Shown here: positions 1 to 8,823 of the stretch, piece after piece
Layout: the number at the start of each line of letters is the position of its first letter
Numbering within the stretch: the stretch's first letter is position 1
NCBI RefSeq assembly: GCF_051465645.1
Contig: NZ_CP195790.1
Coordinates: 4,960,001 to 5,024,000 of the forward strand
Direction: 5' to 3'
Length of the DNA: 64,000 nucleotides
Source of the DNA: Planctomicrobium sp051465645
GTDB taxonomy: Bacteria; Planctomycetota; Planctomycetia; Planctomycetales; Planctomycetaceae
Program-made: the position numbers and the translations under genes
The notes under the pieces: model-generated
Seen by the model: only the letters and a program-made list of their open reading frames with translations
The model's database searches: none
What the model was told of the DNA's origin: nothing

Positions 1-755
1 TCATCGCATTTGATGCAAGCACTCCAGAGGGAGGGCCGGGTGTTCGTGATCTCGAGAGCGTTACGGTACAGCGAGGCGGAGTCTCCCGTATTTATCAGGT
101 GGAAGAACTGATCGGGATTGATGTCATCTCGTTCAAGGCCAACCGCAGTAAGTCCAATGTGGCCTATTCTGGAGCGTCGTCAGACGATCCGCTGGCAGGT
201 TTGACCGAAGATGTTGCGTTAAATACCGGGGTGTTCAATGCCGGTTCGAGAACGCAGGATCAATATGATCAGCGTGATCCTGATGAAGACTACCGTGATC
301 GTCCGGGAATGGCGGTCAGATTTCGAACTCCGGTCATCAATGGCGCTGGGCCGGATGTTGTGCTCTTTGAGGTTCAGTCCCCTGTCTATCCCGCTGATGG
401 GGACTCGTTTCGAGTGGGGCCGCTTCAGGCAACGCCGGGGATTCGTGACCATCTGATCTCACGATATGACATCACACTTCGCAGTCGAAATGCACTGCCG
501 GTGATGCCGTTTTTTCTTAGGAATTATGCGGCTGTTCCGCAGTCACTGGAAGACCTGAATCAGCTCAAGTTTTTCGAAGTGGATCTGTCATTTCAGGTAT
601 TCAGCGCATTGGCAGTCGGTATTGATCTGTCTGATCTCGGGTATCCCGTTGGCGCTCAGGTGGATGCTCTCTTCTTTGAGGCGGTGGGTGATGAAGGTTT
701 CTATTTTGATCCAGTGTTTATAGGGGGCTTCCCTCCGATTTCGGAATCATCGTGA
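1..755 (+). CDS. Secreted or surface beta-rich protein of unknown function, 5' end missing
   Basis: The frame is open from the first base of the window, so the gene starts upstream; about 250 residues and the stop at 753-755 are visible. A GTG at 99 could be read as a start, but the open frame before it codes in the same style. The protein is acidic, rich in Gly, Asp, Val and Phe, has no Cys and no membrane segment, and alternates short hydrophobic strands with polar turns. It ends with a DPVFIGGFPP motif. This resembles the exported beta-sandwich domains of planctomycete PEP-CTERM-like proteins, but I cannot place it in a named family. Ninety-seven bases separate it from the DUF1559 gene downstream, which has its own ribosome site. 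Confidence 0.6.
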   Translation, partial: IAFDASTPEGGPGVRDLESVTVQRGGVSRIYQVEELIGIDVISFKANRSKSNVAYSGASSDDPLAGLTEDVALNTGVFNAGSRTQDQYDQRDPDEDYRDRPGMAVRFRTPVINGAGPDVVLFEVQSPVYPADGDSFRVGPLQATPGIRDHLISRYDITLRSRNALPVMPFFLRNYAAVPQSLEDLNQLKFFEVDLSFQVFSALAVGIDLSDLGYPVGAQVDALFFEAVGDEGFYFDPVFIGGFPPISESS

Positions 756-852
756 GAAGTCGTTTGCTGTTCTCATTTTGCTCAATTCACGTCGTTGTAT
801 TTCCGTTCGGACTGTTTTCTTTTTCCCATTCTGAGTTTTTGGAGTTCTTCAA

Positions 853-1866
853 ATGAAACGACATCAGAACAAAAGGTTCGGGTTTACTCTCATCGAATTG
901 CTCGTGGTGATCGCCATTATTGCGATTCTGATTGCATTGCTGCTGCCAGCAGTTCAGCAGGCAAGAGAAGCGGCTCGCCGATCTCAATGTCGCAACAACC
1001 TTAAGCAGATTGCACTGGCACTGCATAACTACCATGAAACATTCAATGTGTTTCCACCGGCTGTTGTGAATCTCGCCATCGCTCCTTCAACAATTCAGGA
1101 CGATCAGGGGCATTGGAACTGGACTGCATTCCTGCTTCCGTATGTTGAACAAACAACCATTTACAATGCGTTGAACGTCAATGGAGCACGTCCAAGTGAC
1201 AACATTGGAACAAATACCCGATTCTTGCAGACTCCGCTTCCAGCGTTCCGATGTCCAAGTGACGATGGTCCAGCAGTGTTCAGTACGTCAACGAGTCTGG
1301 GGTATACCATTGCTCGAACAACTGGTGTGGATAACGTCGGAGTCGCCTTGTCGAACTATGTTGCGAACAACAACACCAAGTACGTGCGAATTCGTCCAGC
1401 AACGAACTCATTAGACGGAACGACTGGTGCGACAGGGATGTTCTGGGGGAACAGCAACTGCCGTATGCGTGATATTCGCGACGGGTCGAGTAATACGATC
1501 ATGGTTGGGGAACGTGCTTACAAACCAGGCAGAATTCTCATGAACGCTGGGATGCTCTACGCCGTTCGTGATAAAGATGGCAACGGTCCAAGCTGCAACC
1601 AACATCCTGGTCCTGCATGGAATCAGGGCTTGATGTCATGCACCGGTAGCGTTCACTTCTCGATCAATCCAGTGTTGGTTGGTGTGGATCAGCCACAGAG
1701 TGGCTCCTACAGCAGTGTGCACACTGGCGGTGCTCACTTCGCATTTGCTGATGGTCGTGTCGCCTTCATCAGTGACAACATTAACAACAATCAGAGCAAT
1801 CCGACTGACAGCGTCCTTGAAGCGATTGCAGGGATGGCCGACGGTGTTGTTGTAGGTGAATTCTAA
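853..1866 (+). CDS. DUF1559 prepilin-like protein
   Basis: This 337-residue protein begins with a type IV prepilin-like signal: a short basic leader, then GFTLIELLVVIAIIAILIAL, then LLPAVQQAREAARRSQC. The hydrophobic segment is residues 10-32, and cleavage would fall after the Gly before FTLIE. The rest is the DUF1559 (SBP_bac_10) domain that is highly expanded in planctomycetes, with the usual NNLKQIALALHNYH motif, a DGSSNTIMVGE motif and a C-terminal HTGGAHFAFADGRVAFISD segment. Function is unknown; the N-terminus predicts processing by a prepilin peptidase and a pseudopilin-like surface role. GGAG at 840-843 supports the ATG at 853. A small lipoprotein gene follows, and the same pairing occurs again near 16-17.5 kb. 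The TAA stop lies inside a short palindromic repeat. Confidence 0.95.
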   Translation: MKRHQNKRFGFTLIELLVVIAIIAILIALLLPAVQQAREAARRSQCRNNLKQIALALHNYHETFNVFPPAVVNLAIAPSTIQDDQGHWNWTAFLLPYVEQTTIYNALNVNGARPSDNIGTNTRFLQTPLPAFRCPSDDGPAVFSTSTSLGYTIARTTGVDNVGVALSNYVANNNTKYVRIRPATNSLDGTTGATGMFWGNSNCRMRDIRDGSSNTIMVGERAYKPGRILMNAGMLYAVRDKDGNGPSCNQHPGPAWNQGLMSCTGSVHFSINPVLVGVDQPQSGSYSSVHTGGAHFAFADGRVAFISDNINNNQSNPTDSVLEAIAGMADGVVVGEF

Positions 1867-1886
1867 ACCGGTTTGAGGCTCGCATG
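1864..1886 (+). repeat. Dispersed palindromic repeat, degenerate copy overlapping a stop codon
   Basis: The element begins at the TAA stop of the DUF1559 gene and reads TAAACCGGTTTGAGGCTCGC then ATG. It matches the family seen at 42999, 45046 and 57352 in the ACCGGTT core and the C-CATG end, with one added base and a weaker stem. Assignment rests on by-eye alignment. Confidence 0.45.
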
Positions 1887-1899
1887 TTTTGAGGTCTCT

Positions 1900-1923
1900 G
1901 TAAGTGGCAAGGCCACTTCCTAC
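1900..1923 (+). terminator. Hairpin between the DUF1559 gene and the lipoprotein gene
   Basis: AAGTGGC (1902-1908) and GCCACTT (1912-1918) form a perfect 7-bp stem with a 3-base loop. No T-run follows, so it may be a partial attenuator or an RNA-processing or stability element rather than a full terminator. The second DUF1559-lipoprotein pair also has a hairpin between its genes. Confidence 0.45.
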
Positions 1924-2076
1924 CGTGATGGAAGTCTGAGTTAGAAGCGTTGTCTCAAGATCTGGAGATCAACGTTTCTGGCTCAGAATTTCTACCGGAT
2001 GCACCACTGGGATAGAGATTTCATTCTTTCTTCTTTTGTTTCTGTTGGTTATTTGCAGGCACCGTGTGAGGCATCC

Positions 2077-2508
2077 ATGAGTCAATGGTCTTTTTGTGCG
2101 GCTTCGTTGTCGGTTTGTTTGTGTGTTGTCGGGATGTTCGGGTGTGGAGGTGGAAGTGACACCCCGAAGGTCTATCCTGTGAAAGGAACCGTCAAAATCG
2201 ATGGGAAGCCGGTCGATGGAGCGACATTGACGTTTAACCCCACAAATGGGCGTCCATCTGTGGGGGTGACTGACGCAAATGGCGTTTATTATTTGAGATA
2301 CACCGAGAATGTCGATGGTGCAATGCCGGGAGAGCACCTCGTTCAGATTCGAACGGAACGTTTTCCGTCAGGGGGGGAAGGCTCGCCTGTGATTCCTGGA
2401 CGTAAGGAAATGCTTCCAGCTCACTATCACGATAAGTCAGATTTGAAAGTTGAAGTCAAAACCGAGGAAAATCAGCTCGACTTCGATTTGAAATTAAAAT
2501 CGCCATAA
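2077..2508 (+). CDS. Small lipoprotein with a transthyretin-like / carboxypeptidase-regulatory-like domain
   Basis: I chose the ATG at 2077, which gives 143 residues, because it places a signal peptide at the N-terminus ending in VVGMFGC, a plausible lipobox with Cys near residue 24. A longer frame opens at 1999 but would bury this signal. The mature part, KGTVKIDGKPVDGATLTFNP and onward, is the small beta-sandwich found in planctomycete lipoproteins: an early GTVxxDGxPV motif, a middle PGEHLVQI strand, a YHDKSDL motif and a final FDLKLK strand. These proteins typically sit directly after DUF1559 prepilin genes, as here, which suggests they act together at the envelope. The role is unknown. 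The 15955-16383 gene is a paralogue. Confidence 0.8.
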   Translation: MSQWSFCAASLSVCLCVVGMFGCGGGSDTPKVYPVKGTVKIDGKPVDGATLTFNPTNGRPSVGVTDANGVYYLRYTENVDGAMPGEHLVQIRTERFPSGGEGSPVIPGRKEMLPAHYHDKSDLKVEVKTEENQLDFDLKLKSP

Positions 2509-2665
2509 CTCTTTATGGGTATTGTGCTTTTGAATGTCTTTTTCGGTTTGTTTCTCCGATTTTATTGATCCCGGTTTGGTTTTCGGAAGACAGGTTGTGT
2601 CCGGGATCGATATGATTGGATGCGACAAAATTTCGCGCCATCTGCATTTTGAGAACGACAAAATT

Positions 2666-5600
2666 ATGCGGAATCTTCAACGCCCAATGTTTGATCGTTT
2701 ATTTGGCCGTCGTCTGACTCAGACAACGAAGTCATTGATGATCGGGATCTGCACTGGAGTTGTTGCATTTGGTGCGATCACGACAAGTGCTGTGATTGCT
2801 TCGGAGGCTCCGGCGCAACCAACGCCGGAGCAAATCCAGTTCTTCGAAAAGCACGTTCGTCCACTTCTGGTGGAACAGTGCCAGAAGTGCCACGACGAGA
2901 AGAGTTCTAAAGGGGGCCTGCGGCTTGATACCCGAGGACATATTCTCCTTGGGGGCGAGTCCGGTGCGGCGATTGAACTCGGGAAACCAGAGTCCAGTCT
3001 GTTGATGGAGGCTGTGCGTTACGAATCCTTCGAGATGCCACCTTCAAAGAAACTGGACGACGCCCAGATTGAAGTGCTCTCCAAGTGGATTGAGATGGGC
3101 GCTCCATGGCCAGGGGATGACGGGAAAGTTGCCATTCGAAAACATGGTGATCCGTTCTCTGAGGAAGACCGTAACTGGTGGGCGTTCCAACCGGTTGTTC
3201 GTCAGGTCCCTCCTGAAAGCGTTCCGCAGCCAGACTGGTGTCGTAACGAGATTGACCGCTTTATCTCTGTTCGTCACGAACAGAAGCAGCTTGTTCCTGC
3301 TCCGGAAGCCGAGCGTCGTGCGCTCATTCGTCGGGTCTATTTCGATCTGGTCGGAGTTCCGCCTTCGGCTGAAGCGATTCAGAACTTCGAGAACGATCCT
3401 GATCCGAAGGCCTATGAAAAATTGGTCGACTCGTTGCTGGCCAGCCCTCAATATGGAGAACGCTGGGCACGACATTGGCTCGATCTGGTACGGTACGCGG
3501 ATTCAGATGGGTTCCGTGCAGATAACTATCGACCAGAGGCCTGGCGTTATCGCGACTACGTGATTCAGTCGTTCAACGAAGACAAGCCGTATGACTTGTT
3601 CGTCCGCGAGCAACTGGCTGGTGATGAACTCTATCCAGACAATCCCAATGCGATGGTGGCGACCGGCTATCTGCGACATGGGATTTACGAATACAACGCG
3701 CGTGACGTTAGGGGCCAGTGGGACAACATTCTGAATGAAGTCACGGATGTCACCGGAGATGTCTTCTTCGGCATGGGGTTCCAATGCGCTCGCTGTCACG
3801 ATCACAAATACGATCCAATTCTGCAGAAAGACTATTTCCAGCTTCGAGCCTTCTTTGAACCGATTGTCTGGCGGGACGATGTGATCGCCGCAACCCCAGA
3901 GGCTCGCGCCGAACATAAGAAGAAGCAGGAAATCTACGACGAGAAGACAAAAGAGATTCGTGCTGAACTTGATGCCATTGTGCAGGAGTACCTTAATCGT
4001 GGGGAGAGGACAGCTGTTGAGCGTTTCCCTGACGATATCAAGGGGATGATCAAGAAGGCTCCTGCCGATCGGACGCCTGAAGAGGAACAGCTGGCGCGGT
4101 TGGCCTGGCGGCAGGTGATCTATGAGCACGAACGGGTTGATGGAATCATTCGTGGTGAAGCAAAGGACAAAGTCCTTGCATTGCGACGTCAGTTGGCTGC
4201 ATTCGATAACATCAAGCCAGCTCCGCTGATGATGCCGATGATTGTGAAAGACGTCGGAGTGAATCCTCCGAAAACGATCATTCCTAAACGCAAGGTTGAG
4301 GTCGCTCCGGGATTTCCTTCAATTCTGGAAACCGAGCTGCCACAGATCCCAAAGCCAGAGAACGTCGCTGATTCAACCGGTCGACGCTCTGTGCTGGCAA
4401 TGTGGCTTACTCGCCCTGAGAACCCGATTGCAACTCGCGTGATTGTGAATCGCGTCTGGCAGTATCACTTCGGTAAAGGGCTCGTTGAGAACAGCAGTGA
4501 TTTCGGACGGCTTGGTGAGCCACCATCACATCCGGAACTACTGGACTGGTTGACGACGCGCTTCGTCGATGGGGGATGGAAGTTCAAGGATCTTCATCGC
4601 CTGATTGTGACTTCGGCGACATATCGCCAGAGTGCGAACCATCCGCAAATCGCTGCGTTGCAAGAGATTGATCCGTCAAACAAGTGGTATTGGCGCGGGG
4701 AGACTCGCCGTCTGGATGCAGAACAGATTCGTGACTCGATCTTCGCGGTCAGTGGTCAGCTGTCATTAGAACACGGCGGACCAGGGGTGCAGCCGGATCG
4801 TCCACGACGTTCGATTTACACTCGAATCATGCGAAACGCTCGTGATTCATTGATGGATGTGTTCGACCTTCCACAGTTCTTCTCAAGCACTTCAATTCGA
4901 AACACGACCACGTCTCCGGTGCAGTCGCTGTTGTTGATCAACAGTCAGACAATGCTGAAGCATGCGGCGGATATCGCCAGAAGTGTGAAGAATGGGGAGG
5001 AAGTCAGTGGTGATACTGCACCGCTGATCGAACGTTTGTGGTGGCGCGTCCTGGGGCGTGCTCCAGAGGCACATGAACTGGTGGGGGCTCAGGAGTTTCT
5101 CAAGGAGCAGGAGCAACGTATTCGTCAAAATCAGGTCGCTCCGGTCAGTGATAAACTCGTGACCGGGAAGATGCCTTATCGAGACGGTCAGGCACTGTTG
5201 TTCCAACCTGATGTTGATAAGGGATTGCTCTCCGTTTCGCATGATCCGCGTTTGGAGTTTGGTGACTTTACGGTAGAAGCCTTCTTCCAGTTGCGATCCG
5301 TGTTTGATTCAGGCGGAGTGCGGACAATTGCGTCGATGTGGTCCGGTCGATCGTCAGATTCAGGCTGGGTCTTCGGAGTGACCGGAAAAGGGTCTCGACG
5401 TAAGCCGCAGACGCTCGTCATGCAGATGTTTGGCAAGAATAAGGACGGGGTCGTTGTCGAGGCGGCAATGTTCTCTGATCATCATATTGAATTGAACAAA
5501 CCGTACTTTGCAGCTGCGACAGTGCGGATGGGCAAGGACGGAAAGCCTGGACAGATTCACTTCTATCTGAAGGATTTGTCGAACGACGATGAGCCGATGT

Positions 5601-5953
5601 TCGTTGCGGAATTCGAACACAAACTGGTCTCCGCGATGAACACCAAAGATGCACTGGTCATCGGCTCACGAGGTCGGGACGGGCGGTTCCATGGGTTGAT
5701 CGACGATATTCGTGTTTCCCGTGGAGCTCTTCCGCAAGCTGAGCTTCTATTGACATCCGAACGTGTGGCTCCGGCCACTGCCGGGTATTGGCGATTTGAT
5801 CCCAACCCAGGGGTTTTTCAGGATACCTGTCCTGATGGACTTGGTATTCGTCCATTTGCAGACGAGCAGCAGCACGCATCTCCCTCCGAACTGGCATTTG
5901 TCGATCTCTGCCACGTGCTGTTGAATTCGAACGAGTTTCTCTACGTCGATTGA
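2666..5953 (+). CDS. PSD1-type protein: PSCyt1 cytochrome-like domain, DUF1549, DUF1553 and LamG-like domain
   Basis: The start at 2666 gives 1095 residues with a basic n-region and a hydrophobic segment ending near VIASEA, a signal peptide; the frame is open further up to 2534. Domains in order: planctomycete cytochrome-like PSCyt1 with a heme-type CQKCH at residues 72-76 and a following EMPPSKKL motif; DUF1549 (PSCyt2) from about 145 to 380 with a second CARCH at 374-378; a charged linker; DUF1553 (PSD1) from about 560, with an NRVWQYHFGKGLV motif, interrupted near 840-1050 by a LamG/concanavalin-like beta-sandwich. Such proteins occur in large numbers in planctomycetes, nearly always next to a DUF1501 gene as here, and are thought to take part in redox-linked breakdown of external polymers. 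The substrate cannot be read from the sequence. Confidence 0.93.
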   Translation: MRNLQRPMFDRLFGRRLTQTTKSLMIGICTGVVAFGAITTSAVIASEAPAQPTPEQIQFFEKHVRPLLVEQCQKCHDEKSSKGGLRLDTRGHILLGGESGAAIELGKPESSLLMEAVRYESFEMPPSKKLDDAQIEVLSKWIEMGAPWPGDDGKVAIRKHGDPFSEEDRNWWAFQPVVRQVPPESVPQPDWCRNEIDRFISVRHEQKQLVPAPEAERRALIRRVYFDLVGVPPSAEAIQNFENDPDPKAYEKLVDSLLASPQYGERWARHWLDLVRYADSDGFRADNYRPEAWRYRDYVIQSFNEDKPYDLFVREQLAGDELYPDNPNAMVATGYLRHGIYEYNARDVRGQWDNILNEVTDVTGDVFFGMGFQCARCHDHKYDPILQKDYFQLRAFFEPIVWRDDVIAATPEARAEHKKKQEIYDEKTKEIRAELDAIVQEYLNRGERTAVERFPDDIKGMIKKAPADRTPEEEQLARLAWRQVIYEHERVDGIIRGEAKDKVLALRRQLAAFDNIKPAPLMMPMIVKDVGVNPPKTIIPKRKVEVAPGFPSILETELPQIPKPENVADSTGRRSVLAMWLTRPENPIATRVIVNRVWQYHFGKGLVENSSDFGRLGEPPSHPELLDWLTTRFVDGGWKFKDLHRLIVTSATYRQSANHPQIAALQEIDPSNKWYWRGETRRLDAEQIRDSIFAVSGQLSLEHGGPGVQPDRPRRSIYTRIMRNARDSLMDVFDLPQFFSSTSIRNTTTSPVQSLLLINSQTMLKHAADIARSVKNGEEVSGDTAPLIERLWWRVLGRAPEAHELVGAQEFLKEQEQRIRQNQVAPVSDKLVTGKMPYRDGQALLFQPDVDKGLLSVSHDPRLEFGDFTVEAFFQLRSVFDSGGVRTIASMWSGRSSDSGWVFGVTGKGSRRKPQTLVMQMFGKNKDGVVVEAAMFSDHHIELNKPYFAAATVRMGKDGKPGQIHFYLKDLSNDDEPMFVAEFEHKLVSAMNTKDALVIGSRGRDGRFHGLIDDIRVSRGALPQAELLLTSERVAPATAGYWRFDPNPGVFQDTCPDGLGIRPFADEQQHASPSELAFVDLCHVLLNSNEFLYVD

Positions 5954-5963
5954 GGTTCCCGCC

Positions 5964-7385
5964 ATGCAACATATTCACATCCCACGAACTCGACGTGAAT
6001 TTCTGGCACGTAGTGGTGCCGGATTTGGTGCCCTTGCGCTGGCAGGCATGAGTTCCAGCAAGAATGTCAGAGCCGGCGCTGAAGGGGCTGCGCAACTCAA
6101 CCCGATTCCGAATCTACCAGGGACAGCAAAGAGTGTCATCTTCCTGTTCATGGAAGGGGGCCCGAGCCATATGGATACGTTTGACCCAAAACCGGAATTG
6201 AACCGGCTTGAGGGGCAACATCTTCCAGAAAGTTTCGGAACCGTGATCACGGCAATGGGCGAGTTCCATGCTCCGTTGCTGGGATCAAAACGCTCATGGA
6301 AGCAGTACGGGCAGTCTGGAACCTGGGTGTCGGACTGGTTGCCATACACCGCACAATGTGTGGACGATATCGCCGTGATTCGATCCTGCTGGACCGATGG
6401 GATCAACCACTCCGCTGGTGTCTGCCAGATGAATACCTGTTCCATGCTGGGGGGGCGTCCTTCTCTCGGGAGTTGGGTGACCTATGGCCTGGGAAGTGAG
6501 AATCAGAATCTGCCTGCGTTTGTTGTGATGCAGGACAATAAGAGTTCTGTTGTGAATGGCCCGCGCAACTGGAGTGCAGGGTTTATGCCTGCGGTCTATC
6601 AGGGGGTGCATCTCACTGAAGGGAGTCAGCCGATTCCGAATCTGAACACTCCGGAAGGGGTCAGTTCAATTGCTCAGCAGGGGAAACTCGATCTGCTGAC
6701 CTCGTTGAATCAGAATTACGCGGCAGCACATGCTCAGCAGTCTGAATTAGACGCTCGAATTCGCAGCTATGAGCTGGCCTTTCGGATGCAGGCTGAAGCG
6801 CCGGAAGCAGTCGATCTCTCGCAGGAAACAGCTGAGACTCAGGCTCTCTATGGTCTGGATCAGAAAGAAACCGAGAGTTACGGGCGGATGTGTCTGCTGG
6901 GACGACGGATGGTTGAACGCGGTGTCCGCTTCGTACAGCTTTATCATGGAGCCGGTAGTAAATGGGATGCCCATAAAGGGATTGAACCGAACCACTCCCG
7001 GTTGTGTGCAGCAATGGACAAGCCGGTTGCAGGTTTGTTGAAAGACCTCAAGCAGCGGGGATTGCTCGACGAAACGCTGGTGGTCTGGGGCGGTGAGTTC
7101 GGTCGTACTCCAATGTCAGAGCAGGGGGATGGTCGAGACCACAACCCGACCGGCTTCACAATGTGGATGGCCGGAGGGGGCGTTAAGGGGGGACAGACCA
7201 TTGGAGCAACCGACGAGATGGGCTTGCGAGCCGTCGAAGATCGACTCCATGTTCATGACCTGCACGCCAGTATTCTGCACCTGTTGGGAATCTCCAACAT
7301 GGAACTGACCTACTTCTACAAAGGCCGTCCAGAACGTCCGACTGTGAATGAAGGTTCGTTCTATAAAAAGTTGGTTACTGGTTGA
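5964..7385 (+). CDS. DUF1501 protein, Tat-exported, sulfatase/alkaline-phosphatase fold
   Basis: The 473-residue product starts with a twin-arginine signal (TRREFLARSGAGFGALALAG), so it is exported folded. The body matches DUF1501: FLFMEGGPSHMDTFDPKP near the N-terminus, a YGLDQKETESYGRMCLLGRRMVE-type helix, VWGGEFGRTPMSE and GRDHNPTGFTMWMAGGGVKGG near the C-terminus. The Asp and His residues in the GGPSHMDTFD and GRDHNP motifs fit the metal site of the alkaline-phosphatase/sulfatase superfamily, although activity is unproven for the family. Ten bases separate it from the PSD1 gene, with GAGG ahead of the ATG, so the two form an operon. Their near-constant pairing in planctomycetes points to a joint role outside the cytoplasm. 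Confidence 0.95.
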   Translation: MQHIHIPRTRREFLARSGAGFGALALAGMSSSKNVRAGAEGAAQLNPIPNLPGTAKSVIFLFMEGGPSHMDTFDPKPELNRLEGQHLPESFGTVITAMGEFHAPLLGSKRSWKQYGQSGTWVSDWLPYTAQCVDDIAVIRSCWTDGINHSAGVCQMNTCSMLGGRPSLGSWVTYGLGSENQNLPAFVVMQDNKSSVVNGPRNWSAGFMPAVYQGVHLTEGSQPIPNLNTPEGVSSIAQQGKLDLLTSLNQNYAAAHAQQSELDARIRSYELAFRMQAEAPEAVDLSQETAETQALYGLDQKETESYGRMCLLGRRMVERGVRFVQLYHGAGSKWDAHKGIEPNHSRLCAAMDKPVAGLLKDLKQRGLLDETLVVWGGEFGRTPMSEQGDGRDHNPTGFTMWMAGGGVKGGQTIGATDEMGLRAVEDRLHVHDLHASILHLLGISNMELTYFYKGRPERPTVNEGSFYKKLVTG

Positions 7386-7408
7386 CGTGATCGCCGAGGA
7401 ATTGCAGA

Positions 7409-7451
7409 CTCCCTGAAACGTTTGTGTTTCGACTGAAGGACCTTCAGGGAG
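7409..7451 (+). promoter_or_regulatory. Hairpin that pairs with the Shine-Dalgarno of the SGNH hydrolase gene
   Basis: CTCCCTGAA (7409-7417) and TTCAGGGAG (7443-7451) are perfect 9-bp inverted repeats. The 3' arm contains AGGGAG, the only good ribosome site for the GTG at 7459. A competing fold exists: TGAAGG (7434-7439) is complementary to CCTTCA (7441-7446), and GAAAC (7415-7419) to GTTTC (7426-7430). Pairing of the outer arms would mask the ribosome site; this is inferred from sequence only. It could also act as a terminator for the upstream pair, but no T-run follows. Confidence 0.45.
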
Positions 7452-7458
7452 ATTTGCA

Positions 7459-8823
7459 GTGCGAATTCCAAGCTTTTGTTGCGCGCGTTTGACTGGGCTG
7501 ATCGCAATGACGGTCATGCTCAGCGGCGCTGTCGCTCAGGGTGATGTTCCAGTCCAGTTGAAGTTGAGTGGCGACTGGAAGATCAATGCTGTTCTTCCCG
7601 CTGAAGGTAATCGATCTGAAATCAGTGCGACGCTGGAAGTCCCTGCGGCTCCCGTCGTTTCTGTCGTCGCTGAAGAGCACAAAGGTCTCCCGGAATACAA
7701 CGCGAACACTGCTGGCTATGCTCGTGGAGCGAAGCTGCAGGGAGTGCGAAATCAGGAACTGACAACACGATTTTTGCTCGTTCCGGAAAGTCTTGTCGTT
7801 CGCGCTGGTCCCGATGAATCGAGTCCGGCGTTTGTTCTCGGCAAGGACTACGACGTTGAAATGAGCTGGGGAACCATCGGGAGGTTGCCGGGCGGTGCGA
7901 TTCGCGAAGGGCAACCTGTTTATCTCAGTTACCGGCATGGTCTTTCACGTCTGGATTCTGTGGTCCTGACTGGGGATCAGAAAATCGTTTACCGGGAAGG
8001 TGCTCCCGCGACCTGCATCAATCTTCCCCCAGCAATCGCCAATGGCGAAAAGCGACTCGCAAATGTCTGGATACCGGGGCTGATCACGAAGCTGACCGAC
8101 GACAATCTCTTTCCAATTCTGGAAACAATGTATCCACAGGCCGCGCCGGTTTCTCCAAGTATTGCTGAACAGCAGATTCCCAAGGCGATGGCGAAAATTC
8201 GTGCAGGGGAACCACTGCGAATTCTCGCTTGGGGAGACAGTGTGACAGAGGCGACATACCTGAAAGACTTCGAGAAGACTCGTTGGCAGGTGCAGTTTGT
8301 TGAAAAGCTGCGAAAGCGGTTTCCAAACGCGAAGATCGAACTGGTCACCGAAGCCTGGGGCGGGCGTAATACCAGCAGTTACCTTGGCGTTCCGGCCGGT
8401 GAGTTGCACAACTATCAGGAGACTGTGTTAGGGGCAAAGCCGGATCTGGTGATTTCCGAGTTCGTCAACGATGCTGGGCTTCCGCCTGCGGTTGCAGAGA
8501 AGAATTACTCAAAGATTCTGAATGACTTTCAGGGGATTGGCGCTGAGTGGATTATTCTGACTCCACACTATGTTCGACCTGACTGGATGGGACTGACTCG
8601 CGAACGAGACATTGATGCTGACCCACGTCCATATGTGAAATGGATTCGAGAGTTCGCTTCGAAGCACAACATTGCTGTCGCTGAAGGCTCGCTGCGATAT
8701 GGGCGTTTGTGGAGACAGGGAGTCCCTTATACGACTCTGATGACCAATGTCATCAACCATCCAGACCCGAACGGCATGACGCTGTTTGCTGATGCACTGA
8801 TGGAATTGTTCCCGGAAAAATAG
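7459..8823 (+). CDS. Secreted SGNH/GDSL-type hydrolase
   Basis: The 454-residue protein has an N-terminal signal peptide (MRIPSFCCARLTGLIAMTVM, cleavage after GAVAQG). The first 230 residues are a beta-rich region of unknown type. The SGNH domain follows: block I ILAWGDSVTEA with nucleophile Ser261, block II in AWGGRNTSS, block III EFVND with Asn337, and a final block with INHPDPNGM where His434 is the likely catalytic base. The Asp usually three residues before that His is not evident, which is a departure from the standard motif. Start GTG at 7459 follows AGGGAG. Its position 73 bases after the DUF1501 gene suggests it belongs with the same polymer-degradation group, for example as an esterase or deacetylase acting on sugars. 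Confidence 0.85.
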   Translation: MRIPSFCCARLTGLIAMTVMLSGAVAQGDVPVQLKLSGDWKINAVLPAEGNRSEISATLEVPAAPVVSVVAEEHKGLPEYNANTAGYARGAKLQGVRNQELTTRFLLVPESLVVRAGPDESSPAFVLGKDYDVEMSWGTIGRLPGGAIREGQPVYLSYRHGLSRLDSVVLTGDQKIVYREGAPATCINLPPAIANGEKRLANVWIPGLITKLTDDNLFPILETMYPQAAPVSPSIAEQQIPKAMAKIRAGEPLRILAWGDSVTEATYLKDFEKTRWQVQFVEKLRKRFPNAKIELVTEAWGGRNTSSYLGVPAGELHNYQETVLGAKPDLVISEFVNDAGLPPAVAEKNYSKILNDFQGIGAEWIILTPHYVRPDWMGLTRERDIDADPRPYVKWIREFASKHNIAVAEGSLRYGRLWRQGVPYTTLMTNVINHPDPNGMTLFADALMELFPEK

